64,000 nt of DNA from Larkinella knui. Its GTDB lineage: Bacteria; Bacteroidota; Bacteroidia; Cytophagales; Spirosomataceae. Within the stretch, counting starts at the first letter, position 1. Each line of letters opens with the position of its first letter. Positions 1-9,505 of the stretch are shown piece after piece. The stretch lies in the NCBI RefSeq assembly GCF_003858645.1, contig NZ_RQJP01000004.1:806001-870000 (forward strand). Reading direction: 5' to 3'. The notes beneath the pieces are model-generated. The model made no database searches and was not told where the DNA came from. It worked only from the letters and a program-made list of their open reading frames with translations. A program made the position numbers and the translations under genes.

Positions 1-887
1 TGGCAGCCGGGTCGGTCATTCACGGCGTTCATACGCAGGACATGCGGCAGATGGGCGGTTTGCGAAAAGCGATGCCAATTACCTTCATCGGCTGGGCGGT
101 TTGCGCGGCTGCGCTGGCCGGAATACCGCTTTTTTCCGGTTTTCTGTCGAAAGAAACGATTTTAACCGGTGCATTCGGCTGGGCCGGGCAACAAGGCGGT
201 TTAGCCTATCTGGTTCCCGTTCTGGCGGTTCTGTCTTCCGGATTAACCGCCTGTTACATGGCCCGCCAGGGGCGGCTGGTATTTTTCGGCACAAATCGCG
301 CTCCCGAAACTTCGGCGGTATCCGTTCACGAATCCGGCCCTCTGCTCACCGGGCCGGTTGTGATGCTGGCGGTTTTGTCAATCGGTTTTGTTTTTGCCGG
401 GAACCCGTTTTCGGCGGAACACAGCTGGTTTTTTCGGCTATTTCCGGCAGTAGGAGCGGGCGATGAACATCTGTGGATTGCGGTTTTGTCGGTAAGCGTG
501 GTTGCCGTTGGTCTGTGGCTCGGCTGGCGAATGCCGGTTTTGACCGAATCGACGACCATGAGCCGCTTATCGGAACACAACTGGTACCTCGACGGTATCT
601 ACAATCGGCTGATTGTTCGCCCGTTTCTGCGGCTAGCTTATCTTTCCTACGGTTTCGACCACAGTGTTATTGACAGGCTGGTCGATTTGGTGGCAATTGG
701 CAACGTCGTGCTGGCACACATGATCAGCTGGATCGATCGTACGCTGGTTGACGGGCTGGTCAATGGGGCGTCGTGGCTGGCACACCGGTTGGGAAACCTG
801 ACGCGATCCGTGCAAAACGGCCGGGTGCAGTCGTACATTGCCAGTGCCGTCGTGGGTTTATTACTAATTCTTTGGTTTTTGATCTAG
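1..887 (+). CDS. nuoL: NADH-quinone oxidoreductase subunit L, 3' part (5' end outside window)
   Basis: Proton-pumping membrane subunit of respiratory complex I. The reading frame is open from the window edge (first full codon at position 3) and begins A-A-G-S-V-I-H-G, the residues that precede the conserved H-T-Q-D-M-R-x-M-G-G-L motif of NuoL, so the gene starts upstream; an ATG at 42 is internal. About 294 C-terminal residues are present, roughly the last half of a usual NuoL of 610 to 650. They hold several hydrophobic helices, then a long amphipathic stretch (about residues 210-270 of this fragment) and a final membrane anchor, matching the lateral helix HL and its terminal transmembrane segment. 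It lies 36 bp before nuoM, the usual order. The family call is firm. Confidence 0.95.
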   Translation, partial: AAGSVIHGVHTQDMRQMGGLRKAMPITFIGWAVCAAALAGIPLFSGFLSKETILTGAFGWAGQQGGLAYLVPVLAVLSSGLTACYMARQGRLVFFGTNRAPETSAVSVHESGPLLTGPVVMLAVLSIGFVFAGNPFSAEHSWFFRLFPAVGAGDEHLWIAVLSVSVVAVGLWLGWRMPVLTESTTMSRLSEHNWYLDGIYNRLIVRPFLRLAYLSYGFDHSVIDRLVDLVAIGNVVLAHMISWIDRTLVDGLVNGASWLAHRLGNLTRSVQNGRVQSYIASAVVGLLLILWFLI

Positions 888-923
888 TCGGTCTCCGAAC
901 GTTGCGGCTACCGGCACCATACT

Positions 924-2585
924 ATGCTGTCATCACTCATCTTTATTCCCTTGCTCGGTTCACTGCTGGTAATTCTTTTACCCGACAGTCTGAAAAATAG
1001 TTACAAGTGGATCACCCTGGCGGTTTGCAGCCTTGAACTGCTGGTTTGCGGAGCCATTTACGTTGCTTTCGACCCAACGCAGGCCGATTACCAACTCCTT
1101 GAACGCGCCGACTGGATCAGCCTGACGCTGGGCTCACTCGGGGTGGTTTCGATTGATTATCTCGTCGGAATCGACGGCATAAGCTTGCCGCTGGTTTTGC
1201 TGACGGGTGTTGTGATGCTCGTCGGTGCGATCTCCTCCTGGACCATCGACAAGCGGTTGAAGGCCTACTACGCCCTGTATTTACTCCTGACCGCAACCAT
1301 CATCGGCTGTTTTATCGCGCTCGATTTCTTCCTGTTTTTCCTCTTTTTCGAATTTATGCTGCTTCCGATGTATTTTCTCATCGGTTTGTGGGGTGGTCCG
1401 CGCCGGGAATATGCTTCCATTAAATTTTTCCTTTACACGCTGGCGGGTTCAGTTTTGATTCTGCTGGTTATGATCAGCCTGTATATATCGGTCATGGACC
1501 CCGTCGAAACGGCGATGAACATCGGCCTGATCAGCGACCGGTCCGAGGCCACCGACGACCTCATCCGGCAGGTTCAGTTTCTACTGGCCGACTTTAAAAT
1601 CCAGCCGCAGCAACTGGTTCATACCTTCGATTTGCGGTATATGAGCCACGGTGGGAATTACCTGCCCAACTCGTTTCTGTCGCCAACCGGCGAAATTGTC
1701 GTACTCGGTATCCCGTCGCGCATGCTGGCTTTTCTGTGTGTTTTTCTGGGATTTGCCGTCAAACTGCCGGTCGTTCCGTTCCACACGTGGTTGCCCGATG
1801 CGCACGTTGAAGCGCCAACGCCGGTTTCGGTGGTGCTGGCGGGGGTTCTGCTAAAAATCGGCGGGTACGGTTTTCTGCGAATCGGCTGGGGACTTTTTCC
1901 CGACGGTGCGGCCGAATACGCCCTGTTGCTGGCCGGTTTGGGCGTCATTTCGATTGTCTACGGCGGTTTCAACGCCCTGGCGCAGAGTGATCTCAAGAAA
2001 ATGATTGCTTACTCGTCCGTGTCACACATGGGTTTTGTGCTGTTGGGCATTGCGTCGCTGACCGCCGAAGGCATCAACGGCGCGGTGTATCAGATGGCGA
2101 GTCACGGCGTCTTGTCGGCCATGCTGTTTCTACTCACGGGCGTTATCTACGACCGCACCCACGACCGGCGCATCGACAATTATCGGGGGCTGGCCAGCGC
2201 CATGCCGGGCTACACTGCCCTGACCGCCATTGCCTTCTTTGCTTCGCTGGGCCTGCCCGGTTTTTCGGGATTCATCGGCGAATTATTCACACTAATGGGC
2301 AGTTTTCAATCCCTCTGGCTGCCCGGCTGGATGACGGCCATTGCCACATTGGGCATTATTCTGGCGGCTGCGTATTTTTTGTGGACGTTGCAGCGGATGT
2401 TTTTCGGGCCACTCTGGTCGCGCACCGAAACCGCCGGGCAACTCACCGACCTCGACGCCCGCGAACGGCTTATGCTGATTCCACTGGCGGCTCTGGCTTT
2501 GCTGCTGGGTTTATTTCCGAATGTTTTGTTCAATCTGACCAACTCGACCGTTGCGCAGTGGATTCAGCGATTCAGTGTAGAATAA
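924..2585 (+). CDS. nuoM: NADH-quinone oxidoreductase subunit M
   Basis: Antiporter-like proton-pumping subunit of complex I in the inner membrane, 553 residues. The key residues are visible: the helix-5 glutamate in F-F-E-F-M-L-L-P (E143) and the lysine in G-F-A-V-K-L-P-V-V-P-F-H-T-W-L-P (K280), followed by a second conserved lysine region in V-L-L-K-I-G-G-Y-G. It is about 40 residues longer than the E. coli protein; the excess lies in a polar stretch at about residues 192-262 between two membrane helices. It follows nuoL and is presumably co-transcribed with it. nuoN, the usual next gene, is not here; a prohibitin gene follows after 118 bp. Confidence 0.96.
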   Translation: MLSSLIFIPLLGSLLVILLPDSLKNSYKWITLAVCSLELLVCGAIYVAFDPTQADYQLLERADWISLTLGSLGVVSIDYLVGIDGISLPLVLLTGVVMLVGAISSWTIDKRLKAYYALYLLLTATIIGCFIALDFFLFFLFFEFMLLPMYFLIGLWGGPRREYASIKFFLYTLAGSVLILLVMISLYISVMDPVETAMNIGLISDRSEATDDLIRQVQFLLADFKIQPQQLVHTFDLRYMSHGGNYLPNSFLSPTGEIVVLGIPSRMLAFLCVFLGFAVKLPVVPFHTWLPDAHVEAPTPVSVVLAGVLLKIGGYGFLRIGWGLFPDGAAEYALLLAGLGVISIVYGGFNALAQSDLKKMIAYSSVSHMGFVLLGIASLTAEGINGAVYQMASHGVLSAMLFLLTGVIYDRTHDRRIDNYRGLASAMPGYTALTAIAFFASLGLPGFSGFIGELFTLMGSFQSLWLPGWMTAIATLGIILAAAYFLWTLQRMFFGPLWSRTETAGQLTDLDARERLMLIPLAALALLLGLFPNVLFNLTNSTVAQWIQRFSVE

Positions 2586-2703
2586 GTGGGATTCTGTGGA
2601 TAAAAGTTTGTATCATTACTAGTTCTAAATCCGCACTCTTCAGGGGTTTAACATGTTGTACTGACAAACTCACCACGGGCTACAACCCATTCTACGTAAA
2701 ACT

Positions 2704-3609
2704 ATGTTTCTGCTTATTCTTGGCCTGTTAGCCCTTATTACGGGCTTCGCCGTCAATACCCCTTCGCTCACGTTTGCCCGTTTTTCTAGGCCGCTCAAAG
2801 TCGTCGGAATTATTTTAATCCTGATTGGTTTTCTTTCATCATCGGTTCGCCAGATCGACGCCGGAACGGTGGGTGTCCAGAGTTTGTTCGGCAGCGTTCA
2901 GGAGCGCGTACTGGAAAGCGGTCTGAGTTTTGTCAATCCGCTGGTTTCGATCACCGAATTCGACATCAAAACGCAGAATTATACCATGTCGGCCGTGCAT
3001 GATGAAGGCAACAACGAGGGCGACGATGCCATTCGGGTGCTGGCCGCCGATGGGCTCGAAGTCGTCATCGACCTGACGGTTCTCTACCGGGTTATTCCGT
3101 CCGAGTCGCCCCAGATTTACCGCAGCATCGGTACGGATTATTCGAATAAAGTGGTTCGGCCCATCACCCGAACCCGAATCCGGGATAATGCTGTCTATTA
3201 TGACGCCGTGGCCCTGTATTCCACCAAACGGGACGAATTCCAGACCCGGATTTACAAAACCATCGAAGCGGATTTTCGGAAACGAGGTTTGTTACTGGAA
3301 CAATTATTGATCCGAAACATTAATCTGCCTGCATCGGTGAAAACGACCATCGAATCGAAGATCAATGCCGAGCAGGATGCGCAGAAAATGCAGTTTGTCC
3401 TGCAAAAAGAACGGCAGGAAGCCGAACGGAAACGCGTTGAAGCACAGGGTATTGCAGATTATCAGAAGATCCTGTCGACGGGCCTGTCCGACCGGCAGTT
3501 GCAATACGAACAGATCAAGGCCCAACGTGAACTGGCCGCTTCACCCAACGCCAAAATTGTCATCATGGGCGGTCGGGGTAATGTGCCGTTGATTTTGAAT
3601 GATAAGTAA
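2704..3609 (+). CDS. Prohibitin / SPFH (band 7) family membrane protein
   Basis: 301-residue SPFH-domain protein. Two hydrophobic segments stand at the N-terminus (about 1-17 and 32-48), followed by the band-7 domain (about 50-230) with the typical start I-D-A-G-T-V-G-V and an E-x-G-L-x-F-V-N-P segment. A charged coiled coil rich in Glu, Gln, Arg and Lys (about 215-270) and a short hydrophobic tail I-V-I-M-G-G complete the protein. Relatives form large membrane-bound ring assemblies that organise membrane microdomains or regulate proteases such as FtsH; which of these applies here cannot be read from sequence. It sits where nuoN might be expected but shows no link to complex I beyond position. 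Confidence 0.88.
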   Translation: MFLLILGLLALITGFAVNTPSLTFARFSRPLKVVGIILILIGFLSSSVRQIDAGTVGVQSLFGSVQERVLESGLSFVNPLVSITEFDIKTQNYTMSAVHDEGNNEGDDAIRVLAADGLEVVIDLTVLYRVIPSESPQIYRSIGTDYSNKVVRPITRTRIRDNAVYYDAVALYSTKRDEFQTRIYKTIEADFRKRGLLLEQLLIRNINLPASVKTTIESKINAEQDAQKMQFVLQKERQEAERKRVEAQGIADYQKILSTGLSDRQLQYEQIKAQRELAASPNAKIVIMGGRGNVPLILNDK

Positions 3610-3685
3610 ACCGGTTGCGGGCCGAAACCAATAGTCCATTCTAAACCCGACGCAGTAGTATATACGGTCTTCTAATCTAACTAGT

Positions 3686-4840
3686 ATGCAATCATCTTCT
3701 ACGGCTGCTTCAGAGCCTGCACTCGCCCAACCCGCGCCCGTCCGACGTCTGATGTCTCTGGATGCCCTGCGGGGTTTCGACATGTTCTGGATTGCCGGAG
3801 GAGAAGAGCTATTTCACGTACTGGCCAAAACCACCGGCTGGGCCTGGGCCATCTTCATGGCCGATCAGTTCACCCACGTTGAATGGAACGGTTTCCGGCC
3901 CTACGACTGCATTTTTCCCTTGTTTCTGTTCATGGCGGGGGTTTCCACGCCCTTCGCCGTTGGCGGCCGACTCGAACGGGGTGTTTCGAAAGGCGAACTG
4001 GCCCGGAAAATGATCACGCGCGGCCTGATTCTGGTGGTGCTCGGGATTATTTATAACAACGGATTGTTCACCAAACCCATTAGCGACATGCGGTTTCCGA
4101 GCGTACTGGCCCGCATTGGTCTGGCCGGTATGTGTGCGCAATTGATCTACCTGTATTTCCCGAATCCGAAAGTGCAGTACGCCTGGTTTGCCGGTTTATT
4201 GCTGGGCTACTGGGCCGCGATGAAACTTATTCCGGTGCCGGGTTGCGGAGCGGGCATCTTAACGCTGGATTGCAGCCTGGCCGGGTACATCGACCGATCG
4301 GTGCTGCCGGGTCGGCTGTACCTGAAAGTTCATGATCCGGAAGGGTTGTTTTCGACCATCCCCGCCATTGCAACGGCTTTGCTCGGTATTTTCTCCGGGC
4401 AGTTGCTCCGCAGCGACGGACGATCCGCCCACCGCGACCAGAAAACCCTGTGGCTGGTGTTGGGCGGTATTTCCTGCCTGGTGCTCGGCTACAGCTGGGG
4501 GCTGGTTTTTCCGATCAACAAAAACCTGTGGACCAGTTCGTTCGCCCTGGTGGCTGGTGGCTGGAGCATCCTGATGCTGGCCCTTTTTTACTGGATTATT
4601 GACGTGAAGAAAATAAGCGGCTGGGCGTTTTTCTTCACCGTAATCGGCATGAATTCCATCCTGATTTACATCGCCGGGGAGTTCATCGATTTCGAATATG
4701 CCGCCAAATTCTTCTTCGAAGGTATTCTCAGCTTCTTCTCCGAACCCATCCGGGCGACGGGCGCCGTCGTGGCGCTTCTGGCCGTCAAATGGGCGTTTCT
4801 GTATTTCTTGTATAAGAAGAAGGTGTTCTTACGGGTGTGA
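3686..4840 (+). CDS. DUF5009 / heparan-alpha-glucosaminide N-acetyltransferase-like membrane protein
   Basis: 384-residue multi-pass membrane protein with about ten hydrophobic helices. Near the N-terminus it carries the family signature S-L-D-A-L-R-G-F-D-M-F-W (about 29-40), then a helix pair with R-P-Y-D-C-I-F-P-L-F-L-F-M-A-G. This matches the DUF5009/HGSNAT-like acyltransferases that are frequent in Bacteroidota near glycan-degradation genes; relatives move acetyl groups across the membrane onto sugars, but the substrate here is unknown. Transcription probably ends in the palindrome at 4842-4940. Confidence 0.85.
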   Translation: MQSSSTAASEPALAQPAPVRRLMSLDALRGFDMFWIAGGEELFHVLAKTTGWAWAIFMADQFTHVEWNGFRPYDCIFPLFLFMAGVSTPFAVGGRLERGVSKGELARKMITRGLILVVLGIIYNNGLFTKPISDMRFPSVLARIGLAGMCAQLIYLYFPNPKVQYAWFAGLLLGYWAAMKLIPVPGCGAGILTLDCSLAGYIDRSVLPGRLYLKVHDPEGLFSTIPAIATALLGIFSGQLLRSDGRSAHRDQKTLWLVLGGISCLVLGYSWGLVFPINKNLWTSSFALVAGGWSILMLALFYWIIDVKKISGWAFFFTVIGMNSILIYIAGEFIDFEYAAKFFFEGILSFFSEPIRATGAVVALLAVKWAFLYFLYKKKVFLRV

Positions 4841-4841
4841 G

Positions 4842-4940
4842 GTTGTTTCGCGGAGTTGAGCGGAGTTAAAAAGAGTTAAGCGGAGTTTAAAAAAGCTCCG
4901 CTTAACTCCCTTTTTCCTCTGCTTAACTCCGCGAGACAAC
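4842..4940. terminator. Nested inverted repeat, probable bidirectional terminator
   Basis: Between two convergent genes. Outer arms 4842-4861 and 4921-4940 pair over 20 nt with two mismatches; inner arms GAGTTAAGCGGAG (4873-4885) and its exact complement (4896-4908) form a 13-bp hairpin followed by CCTTTTT on the plus strand. The word GCGGAGTTAA recurs inside the arms, so the element is also internally repetitive. It could end transcription of both the 3686 gene and the minus-strand hydrolase gene. Confidence 0.75.
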
Positions 4941-4946
4941 TCTTTT

Positions 4947-5876
4947 TTACTTCTTTTCCAGCAACCCCATCGCCTTCAGCCAGCCTTCACAGGCGACAGG
5001 CCAGTTTTCGATGGAGCCTTTGCCCTGTACGCGGAGCGCGTAGCCGTGGCCGCCTTTCGGATAAAGGTGCATTTCGGCCGGGACGTTGGCTTTGGTCAGT
5101 GCCAGGTAGTAGTCGATGCTGTTCTCAACCGGTACACCTTTGTCATCCTGCGCGTGTACTAAAAACGTCGGCGGTGTTTTTCCGTCAACCTGCAATTCGT
5201 TGGAATAATAGGCAATCTGCTCCGGACTGGCATTTTTGCCGAGCAGATTATCCCGCGAACCCCCGTGGGCTTTCGCGCCAAACGTCACCACCGGATACAT
5301 CAGAATGGCAAAATTCGGCTTGGCGTCTTCGCTAGCGGTTGCGCCCCGGTGGTAATGCGTCGACAAGGTCGAGGCCAGGTGTCCACCCGCCGAAAAACCG
5401 ATCACGCCCAGCCGGTCGGTATTTACGTTCCATTTGGCGGCATTCTGGCGAATCAGCTTCATGGCCTGCATGGCGTCGGCCAGCGGCACTTCGTGTTTAT
5501 TGGTTTCGATCCGGTCGTCGGGCAGGCGGTGTTTCAGTACAAAAGCCGCAATACCGCGTTCGTTGAACCATTTTGCCATTTCTTCGCCTTCGTGGCCATA
5601 CGCCAGCAAACCGTATCCTCCGCCGGGAATAACCATGATAGCCGCGCCGGTTGCCTTGTCTTTGGGCGGCAGAAAAGCCGTCAGCGTCGGGATTTTGACG
5701 TTACTGATTCGCAAAATACCGTCTTTGCCCAGCTCCGATTTTTCCTGAACAGCCTCGTTCGGAATGGCATTTGGGATTTGATTTTTGGGCCAGAGATCAA
5801 CAGTTTCCGGTTTTTGTGCCATAGCGGAGGTGGCCAGCAAGAGCGTCGCCGAGAGGAATGTGAGCGTAAAATTCAT
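4947..5876 (-). CDS. Secreted alpha/beta hydrolase (acetyl-xylan esterase-like)
   Basis: 309-residue serine hydrolase with a signal peptide (M-N-F-T-L-T-F-L-S... ending A-M-A-Q). The start at 5876 is preferred over an in-frame ATG at 5912 because it puts the charged/hydrophobic signal sequence at the N-terminus. The nucleophile motif G-F-S-A-G-G is near residues 160-165, an oxyanion stretch I-P-G-G-G-Y-G near 83-89, the acid D-D-K-G-V-P-V near 244 and the histidine G-G-H-G-Y near 277. This layout fits the BD-FAE / acetyl-xylan esterase-like group, which removes acyl groups from carbohydrates in the periplasm or outside. It lies 45 bp after udk on the same strand and may be co-transcribed with it. 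Confidence 0.87.
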   Translation of the reverse strand: MNFTLTFLSATLLLATSAMAQKPETVDLWPKNQIPNAIPNEAVQEKSELGKDGILRISNVKIPTLTAFLPPKDKATGAAIMVIPGGGYGLLAYGHEGEEMAKWFNERGIAAFVLKHRLPDDRIETNKHEVPLADAMQAMKLIRQNAAKWNVNTDRLGVIGFSAGGHLASTLSTHYHRGATASEDAKPNFAILMYPVVTFGAKAHGGSRDNLLGKNASPEQIAYYSNELQVDGKTPPTFLVHAQDDKGVPVENSIDYYLALTKANVPAEMHLYPKGGHGYALRVQGKGSIENWPVACEGWLKAMGLLEKK

Positions 5877-5921
5877 AACAGGTTCAGGAAAAATTGGTAC
5901 CGAAATCGGCAAGCGGTTTTG

Positions 5922-6557
5922 TTATTTTTTCTCGAAAGTAGCGACTTTCCCCTTCAAATACCCAATCACAACCTCCAGCCCTTTCTGGTAGTGCAGGTTG
6001 TTGGGAATGACAATGTCCGCCATGGCTTTGTGGGGTTTGATGAATTCCTGGTAAGTCGGGCGAACGTGGTAGTCCCACTGGTGTTTGATCATCTCGGGCG
6101 TCAACGCGCGTTCGGCCTGATCGCGCACCATCCGCCGTTCGTACTTAATCTTGTTTTTGGCGTCGATAAATACCTTCAGATCAAGCTGTTCGGCCACTTC
6201 ATCGAAGTGAAAAGCGAAGATGCCTTCCACCACAATGATGGGCGTTGGCCTGAAAACCAGCTTTTGGGGAATCACATTGGGATTATTGAATGTGTATTCC
6301 ATCGTTTCGACCACCTGTCCTTCGTGGAGTTGCCGAATGTGCCACGCGAACCGGAGGTGGTCGATCGTCTGCGGCAAATCGAAATTGTGAACCCCAATGT
6401 CGTCGCGCGGAATCTGATCCAGTGGTTTGTAATAATTATCCTGTGAAATCAGGCAAATTTCGTCTTCCGAAAACGCGGAAATCAGTCCTTTCAAAAACGA
6501 TGTCTTTCCGGATGCGCTCCCGCCCGTGATCCCGACAATGTATGGTTTGGTGGTCAT
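5922..6557 (-). CDS. udk: Uridine kinase
   Basis: 211-residue P-loop kinase phosphorylating uridine (and cytidine) to the monophosphate in pyrimidine salvage. The Walker A motif G-G-S-A-S-G-K-T is at about residues 12-19, followed by typical family segments S-Q-D-N-Y-Y-K-P-L, N-F-D-L-P-Q-T-I-D and I-V-V-E-G-I-F-A-F. The start M-T-T-K-P at 6557 is chosen because it puts the P-loop at the usual distance; an upstream ATG at 6584 would add nine residues. It sits between the PorZ-like gene (stop at 6587) and the hydrolase. Length is normal for the family. Confidence 0.93.
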   Translation of the reverse strand: MTTKPYIVGITGGSASGKTSFLKGLISAFSEDEICLISQDNYYKPLDQIPRDDIGVHNFDLPQTIDHLRFAWHIRQLHEGQVVETMEYTFNNPNVIPQKLVFRPTPIIVVEGIFAFHFDEVAEQLDLKVFIDAKNKIKYERRMVRDQAERALTPEMIKHQWDYHVRPTYQEFIKPHKAMADIVIPNNLHYQKGLEVVIGYLKGKVATFEKK

Positions 6558-6586
6558 TTTGCAAAAATAAAACGTTGCAGCCACAA

Positions 6587-8839
6587 TTACCGCACGACGG
6601 CCAATTTCCCGGCCATTCCTTCTTTGCCGTCAGCGGTGATGGCGAAAACAAAGTAGACGCCGGTTTCGGCCGAACGCCCCCGGTAGTCGCGCAAATTCCA
6701 GGTGGCCGTTCCGCCCTGCGAGCGGGTTTCGTAGACGAGCTGACCGCCCGCATCCATAATTTTAACGACGGTGTTCTCAACCAGCCCCCGAATGCTGACC
6801 AACCCGCCAAAATCGGGACGAACCGGGTTGGGGAAAATGGTTATTCCGGCGAAAACCGGGGCTGGCTCGCTGGCCGTTCCGCCGTACGAAACCAGGCCGT
6901 TGGGCGTGGCGATGAATACGTCACCACTTGCGGGTTCAATCGCGAGGTCAGTAATCTGCGATGACGGTAAAGGGCTGTTGTCGGCGGTAAACGCGTTGAG
7001 TAAAACCGTACCGTCTTCGTTGAAAAGATAAAGTCCGTTGCCCGTTCCGATCCACTTCCGGTTGCCACCGTCGACGGCCAGCGCCGTCACCGATTCGCCA
7101 CTCAACAACCGCCGACGGTCGAAAACGGGCCGGTAGGCGTTGACTGTCGCCGTAAAAACCGCCGAAGGATTATCAAAAACCGCCACGCCATTGTCGGTTC
7201 CGATCCAGATCAGCCCGTCGCGGTCTTTCACCAGCGACCGAACGTTCCGGTCCGGCAAACTCCCCTCGCCCGACTGGTCGGATAAAAGCCGCGTCCGCTT
7301 CGTGGCAGGATCGAAAACCTGCATGCCACCGCCGTTGTAAGTGCTCAGCCGCATCCACAAAAAACCGTTGTCGTCGATGATCAGTTGCTGAATATCACCG
7401 CGGCTGGGGGTGAACGACTCGAACTGCCCGTTTTTTCGCCGGACCTGAATCGTGGCTCTGCCGAAATCCAGCGTGGGTGTGGCCAGCCAGACGTCGCCGT
7501 TCGGATCGACGGCCAGGCTGCTGATGGTCGTAAAAACCCGGTTTACGACTTCCGCCGGATTCGGGTTGGTAGTCGACCACAATCCGCCACCAAAGCTACC
7601 CAGATACGTCCGCTGATCGACCGGATTGTAAGCCGCCGTGACAAAATCGGTGGGCAGGGCGGGAGTGAGGAAGTTCTGCCAGCGGCCAGCCTGAAACTGA
7701 TCGAATCCGCGTCGGCGACGCAGCGGTTTTAAATCGTCCGTAAAACCGCCCGGCAACGCCAGAATCCGGGCCGACGGGCTGGAAACCAACCGCTGAAAAA
7801 CATCCGACGCGGGGCCATCGGGGCTAACCGCCTGCACGGCCGTTCCGGTAATTCGCAGCAAACCCGACAACGAATCGGCCACCCAGAAGCTCCCGGCGGC
7901 TTCGGTAATTTCTTTGGGTTCGCCCAGTAAGGCATTTTGCATCAAAACGCCCGACACCCGCTGAAGTTCGTCGGGGGCCGTAGCGATCCATTCCGTAGCG
8001 GTTGACAACAGTCCGGTGATGGTTGGCAGGGGTTTGATCACGGTCCAGCGTCCGCCCTGCCGCTCGGCCACGCCCTGACCCGGCAGGGCCGCATAGAGCC
8101 GGTTAGTGACGCCTACCACCGACTTGACGGATGTTCCCGGTGGGAGCGATACAGTTTTCCAACTGCCAAAAAACGCCAGATTGACCGTTGGTGCAAAGCG
8201 GGCGGCCAGGAGTCCGCGCGAGGTGGACGCATAGATGGAATCATTCGCCAGCGCCGTGGCATACACCGTTACGGGTGTTCCGCCGGGGCCAATGTTGCGG
8301 TAGGTATCGCGGACTTCGGCCCGGGCAACATCGAGCACCACAATGCCGAAATCGCAGGCCAGATAGGCATCATTGCCGGCGCGGGTCAGTTGATTGATGC
8401 GTTTGCTGCCCTGAATTTGCGCAGCATCACGTATAAGGGTAATCGTGGTGAGGTTGCCAGGTTCGCCGGTATCGGTCACGGCCAGCAAGTCGATGGTGCC
8501 GCTGCGGTAGCCAATCAGCAACCGTTTTTGATCGGCTAAATAAAACAACTGGCTGATGCCGGATTCGCTAAAACCGTCGTCGCGGCTCAGGCGTGTGGCT
8601 TCGTTAGCCGCCGGATCGTAGTAGAAAAAACCGTTCTCCGACGCGCAGTAAATTTTATTCTGAACCGCGGCCAGGGTCTGGGCAGAAAGGAAGCTGGGAT
8701 GCGTTAGCCAGGTGCCGGGCTGCGCAACTAAGTTAAGAGTGAAGAGTGATGCGTGAAGAGTTAAAAATAAAAGACAGCAACGTTTATTACCAAAAAAAGC
8801 CTGGTAGATCCGCTCCCGCATCCTAAACCCATAACCCAT
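6587..8839 (-). CDS. porZ: PorZ-like two-propeller protein with C-terminal secretion domain
   Basis: 750-residue exported protein. A signal sequence ends near residue 40 (...L-V-A-Q), followed by a PorZ-type N-terminal region (T-W-L-T-H-P-S-F, then C-A-S-E-N-G-F-F-Y-Y-D) and many propeller blades with D-G-x-x-W-I-G-T-x-N-G-V repeats (for instance near residues 525-545). The last 85 residues contain F-P-N-P-V-R-P and end in a G-x-Y-F-V-F...G-K-L-A-V-V-R pattern typical of type IX secretion C-terminal domains. PorZ of Porphyromonas gingivalis is a surface component needed for LPS attachment of type IX cargo; the same role here is inference. It is seven bases from tdk and likely co-transcribed. 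Confidence 0.82.
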   Translation of the reverse strand: MGYGFRMRERIYQAFFGNKRCCLLFLTLHASLFTLNLVAQPGTWLTHPSFLSAQTLAAVQNKIYCASENGFFYYDPAANEATRLSRDDGFSESGISQLFYLADQKRLLIGYRSGTIDLLAVTDTGEPGNLTTITLIRDAAQIQGSKRINQLTRAGNDAYLACDFGIVVLDVARAEVRDTYRNIGPGGTPVTVYATALANDSIYASTSRGLLAARFAPTVNLAFFGSWKTVSLPPGTSVKSVVGVTNRLYAALPGQGVAERQGGRWTVIKPLPTITGLLSTATEWIATAPDELQRVSGVLMQNALLGEPKEITEAAGSFWVADSLSGLLRITGTAVQAVSPDGPASDVFQRLVSSPSARILALPGGFTDDLKPLRRRRGFDQFQAGRWQNFLTPALPTDFVTAAYNPVDQRTYLGSFGGGLWSTTNPNPAEVVNRVFTTISSLAVDPNGDVWLATPTLDFGRATIQVRRKNGQFESFTPSRGDIQQLIIDDNGFLWMRLSTYNGGGMQVFDPATKRTRLLSDQSGEGSLPDRNVRSLVKDRDGLIWIGTDNGVAVFDNPSAVFTATVNAYRPVFDRRRLLSGESVTALAVDGGNRKWIGTGNGLYLFNEDGTVLLNAFTADNSPLPSSQITDLAIEPASGDVFIATPNGLVSYGGTASEPAPVFAGITIFPNPVRPDFGGLVSIRGLVENTVVKIMDAGGQLVYETRSQGGTATWNLRDYRGRSAETGVYFVFAITADGKEGMAGKLAVVR

Positions 8840-8845
8840 AACGCT

Positions 8846-9505
8846 TTACCGCACGGGCGGCCCCGTCTTAACTCTTAATTCATCACTGCTATCTTCATAC
8901 ACCCACTCTTTGCTAACTACCTGATTACCCAGATTATAACACCGGCGGCAGCGGGCTTCGTAGCTGTCGGTTTCGCCGAGTAAGACCTTTTCTTTGGATT
9001 TGCTCAGGCGGTAGGAATAACTGGCGATATCGCCACAAACGACACAAATGGCGTGAACTTTCGTGACATATTCGGCAATGGCCATCAACTGCGGCATGCA
9101 GCCGAACGGTTTGCCCTCGAAATCCATGTCCAGCCCGGCCAGAATGACCCGTTTGCCTTCGTCGGCCAGCTTGTTACAGACCTGAACGAGTTCTTTGTCG
9201 TCGAAAAACTGCGCTTCGTCGATGCCGACCACCTCACTGTCGCCGGCCTGCGCCAGAATCTCGTGCGCCGACTGGACGGGTTGTGAGCGAATGGCATTGG
9301 CGTTGTGCGAAACGATGTTTTCTTCGTGGTACCGCGTATCGATCAACGGCTTGAAAATGACGACTTTGAGCCGGGCAATTACGGCCCGGTTGATACGCCG
9401 GATCAATTCTTCGGTTTTTCCGGAAAACATGGAGCCGCAAATCACTTCAATCCAACCCGTGCGAAGGTGGGGCGGTTCACGCCGGCGGTTTGGTTCAATA
9501 AACAT
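8846..9505 (-). CDS. tdk: Thymidine kinase
   Basis: 219-residue type II thymidine kinase for deoxythymidine salvage in the cytoplasm. The P-loop G-S-M-F-S-G-K-T (24-31) sits in the classic context I-E-V-I-C-G-S; the D-E-A-Q-F-F motif is near residue 95 and two zinc-binding cysteine pairs (C-V-V-C and C-R-R-C) lie in the C-terminal third. Length and motif order are normal. The stop lies 6 bp before the PorZ-like start, and udk follows further down, so two nucleoside salvage genes flank porZ in one minus-strand run. Confidence 0.95.
   Translation of the reverse strand: MFIEPNRRREPPHLRTGWIEVICGSMFSGKTEELIRRINRAVIARLKVVIFKPLIDTRYHEENIVSHNANAIRSQPVQSAHEILAQAGDSEVVGIDEAQFFDDKELVQVCNKLADEGKRVILAGLDMDFEGKPFGCMPQLMAIAEYVTKVHAICVVCGDIASYSYRLSKSKEKVLLGETDSYEARCRRCYNLGNQVVSKEWVYEDSSDELRVKTGPPVR

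Noticed and set aside
5265-6446. 393-codon plus-strand frame across the hydrolase/udk genes
   Set aside because: Covers two well-defined minus-strand genes and lacks coding character.
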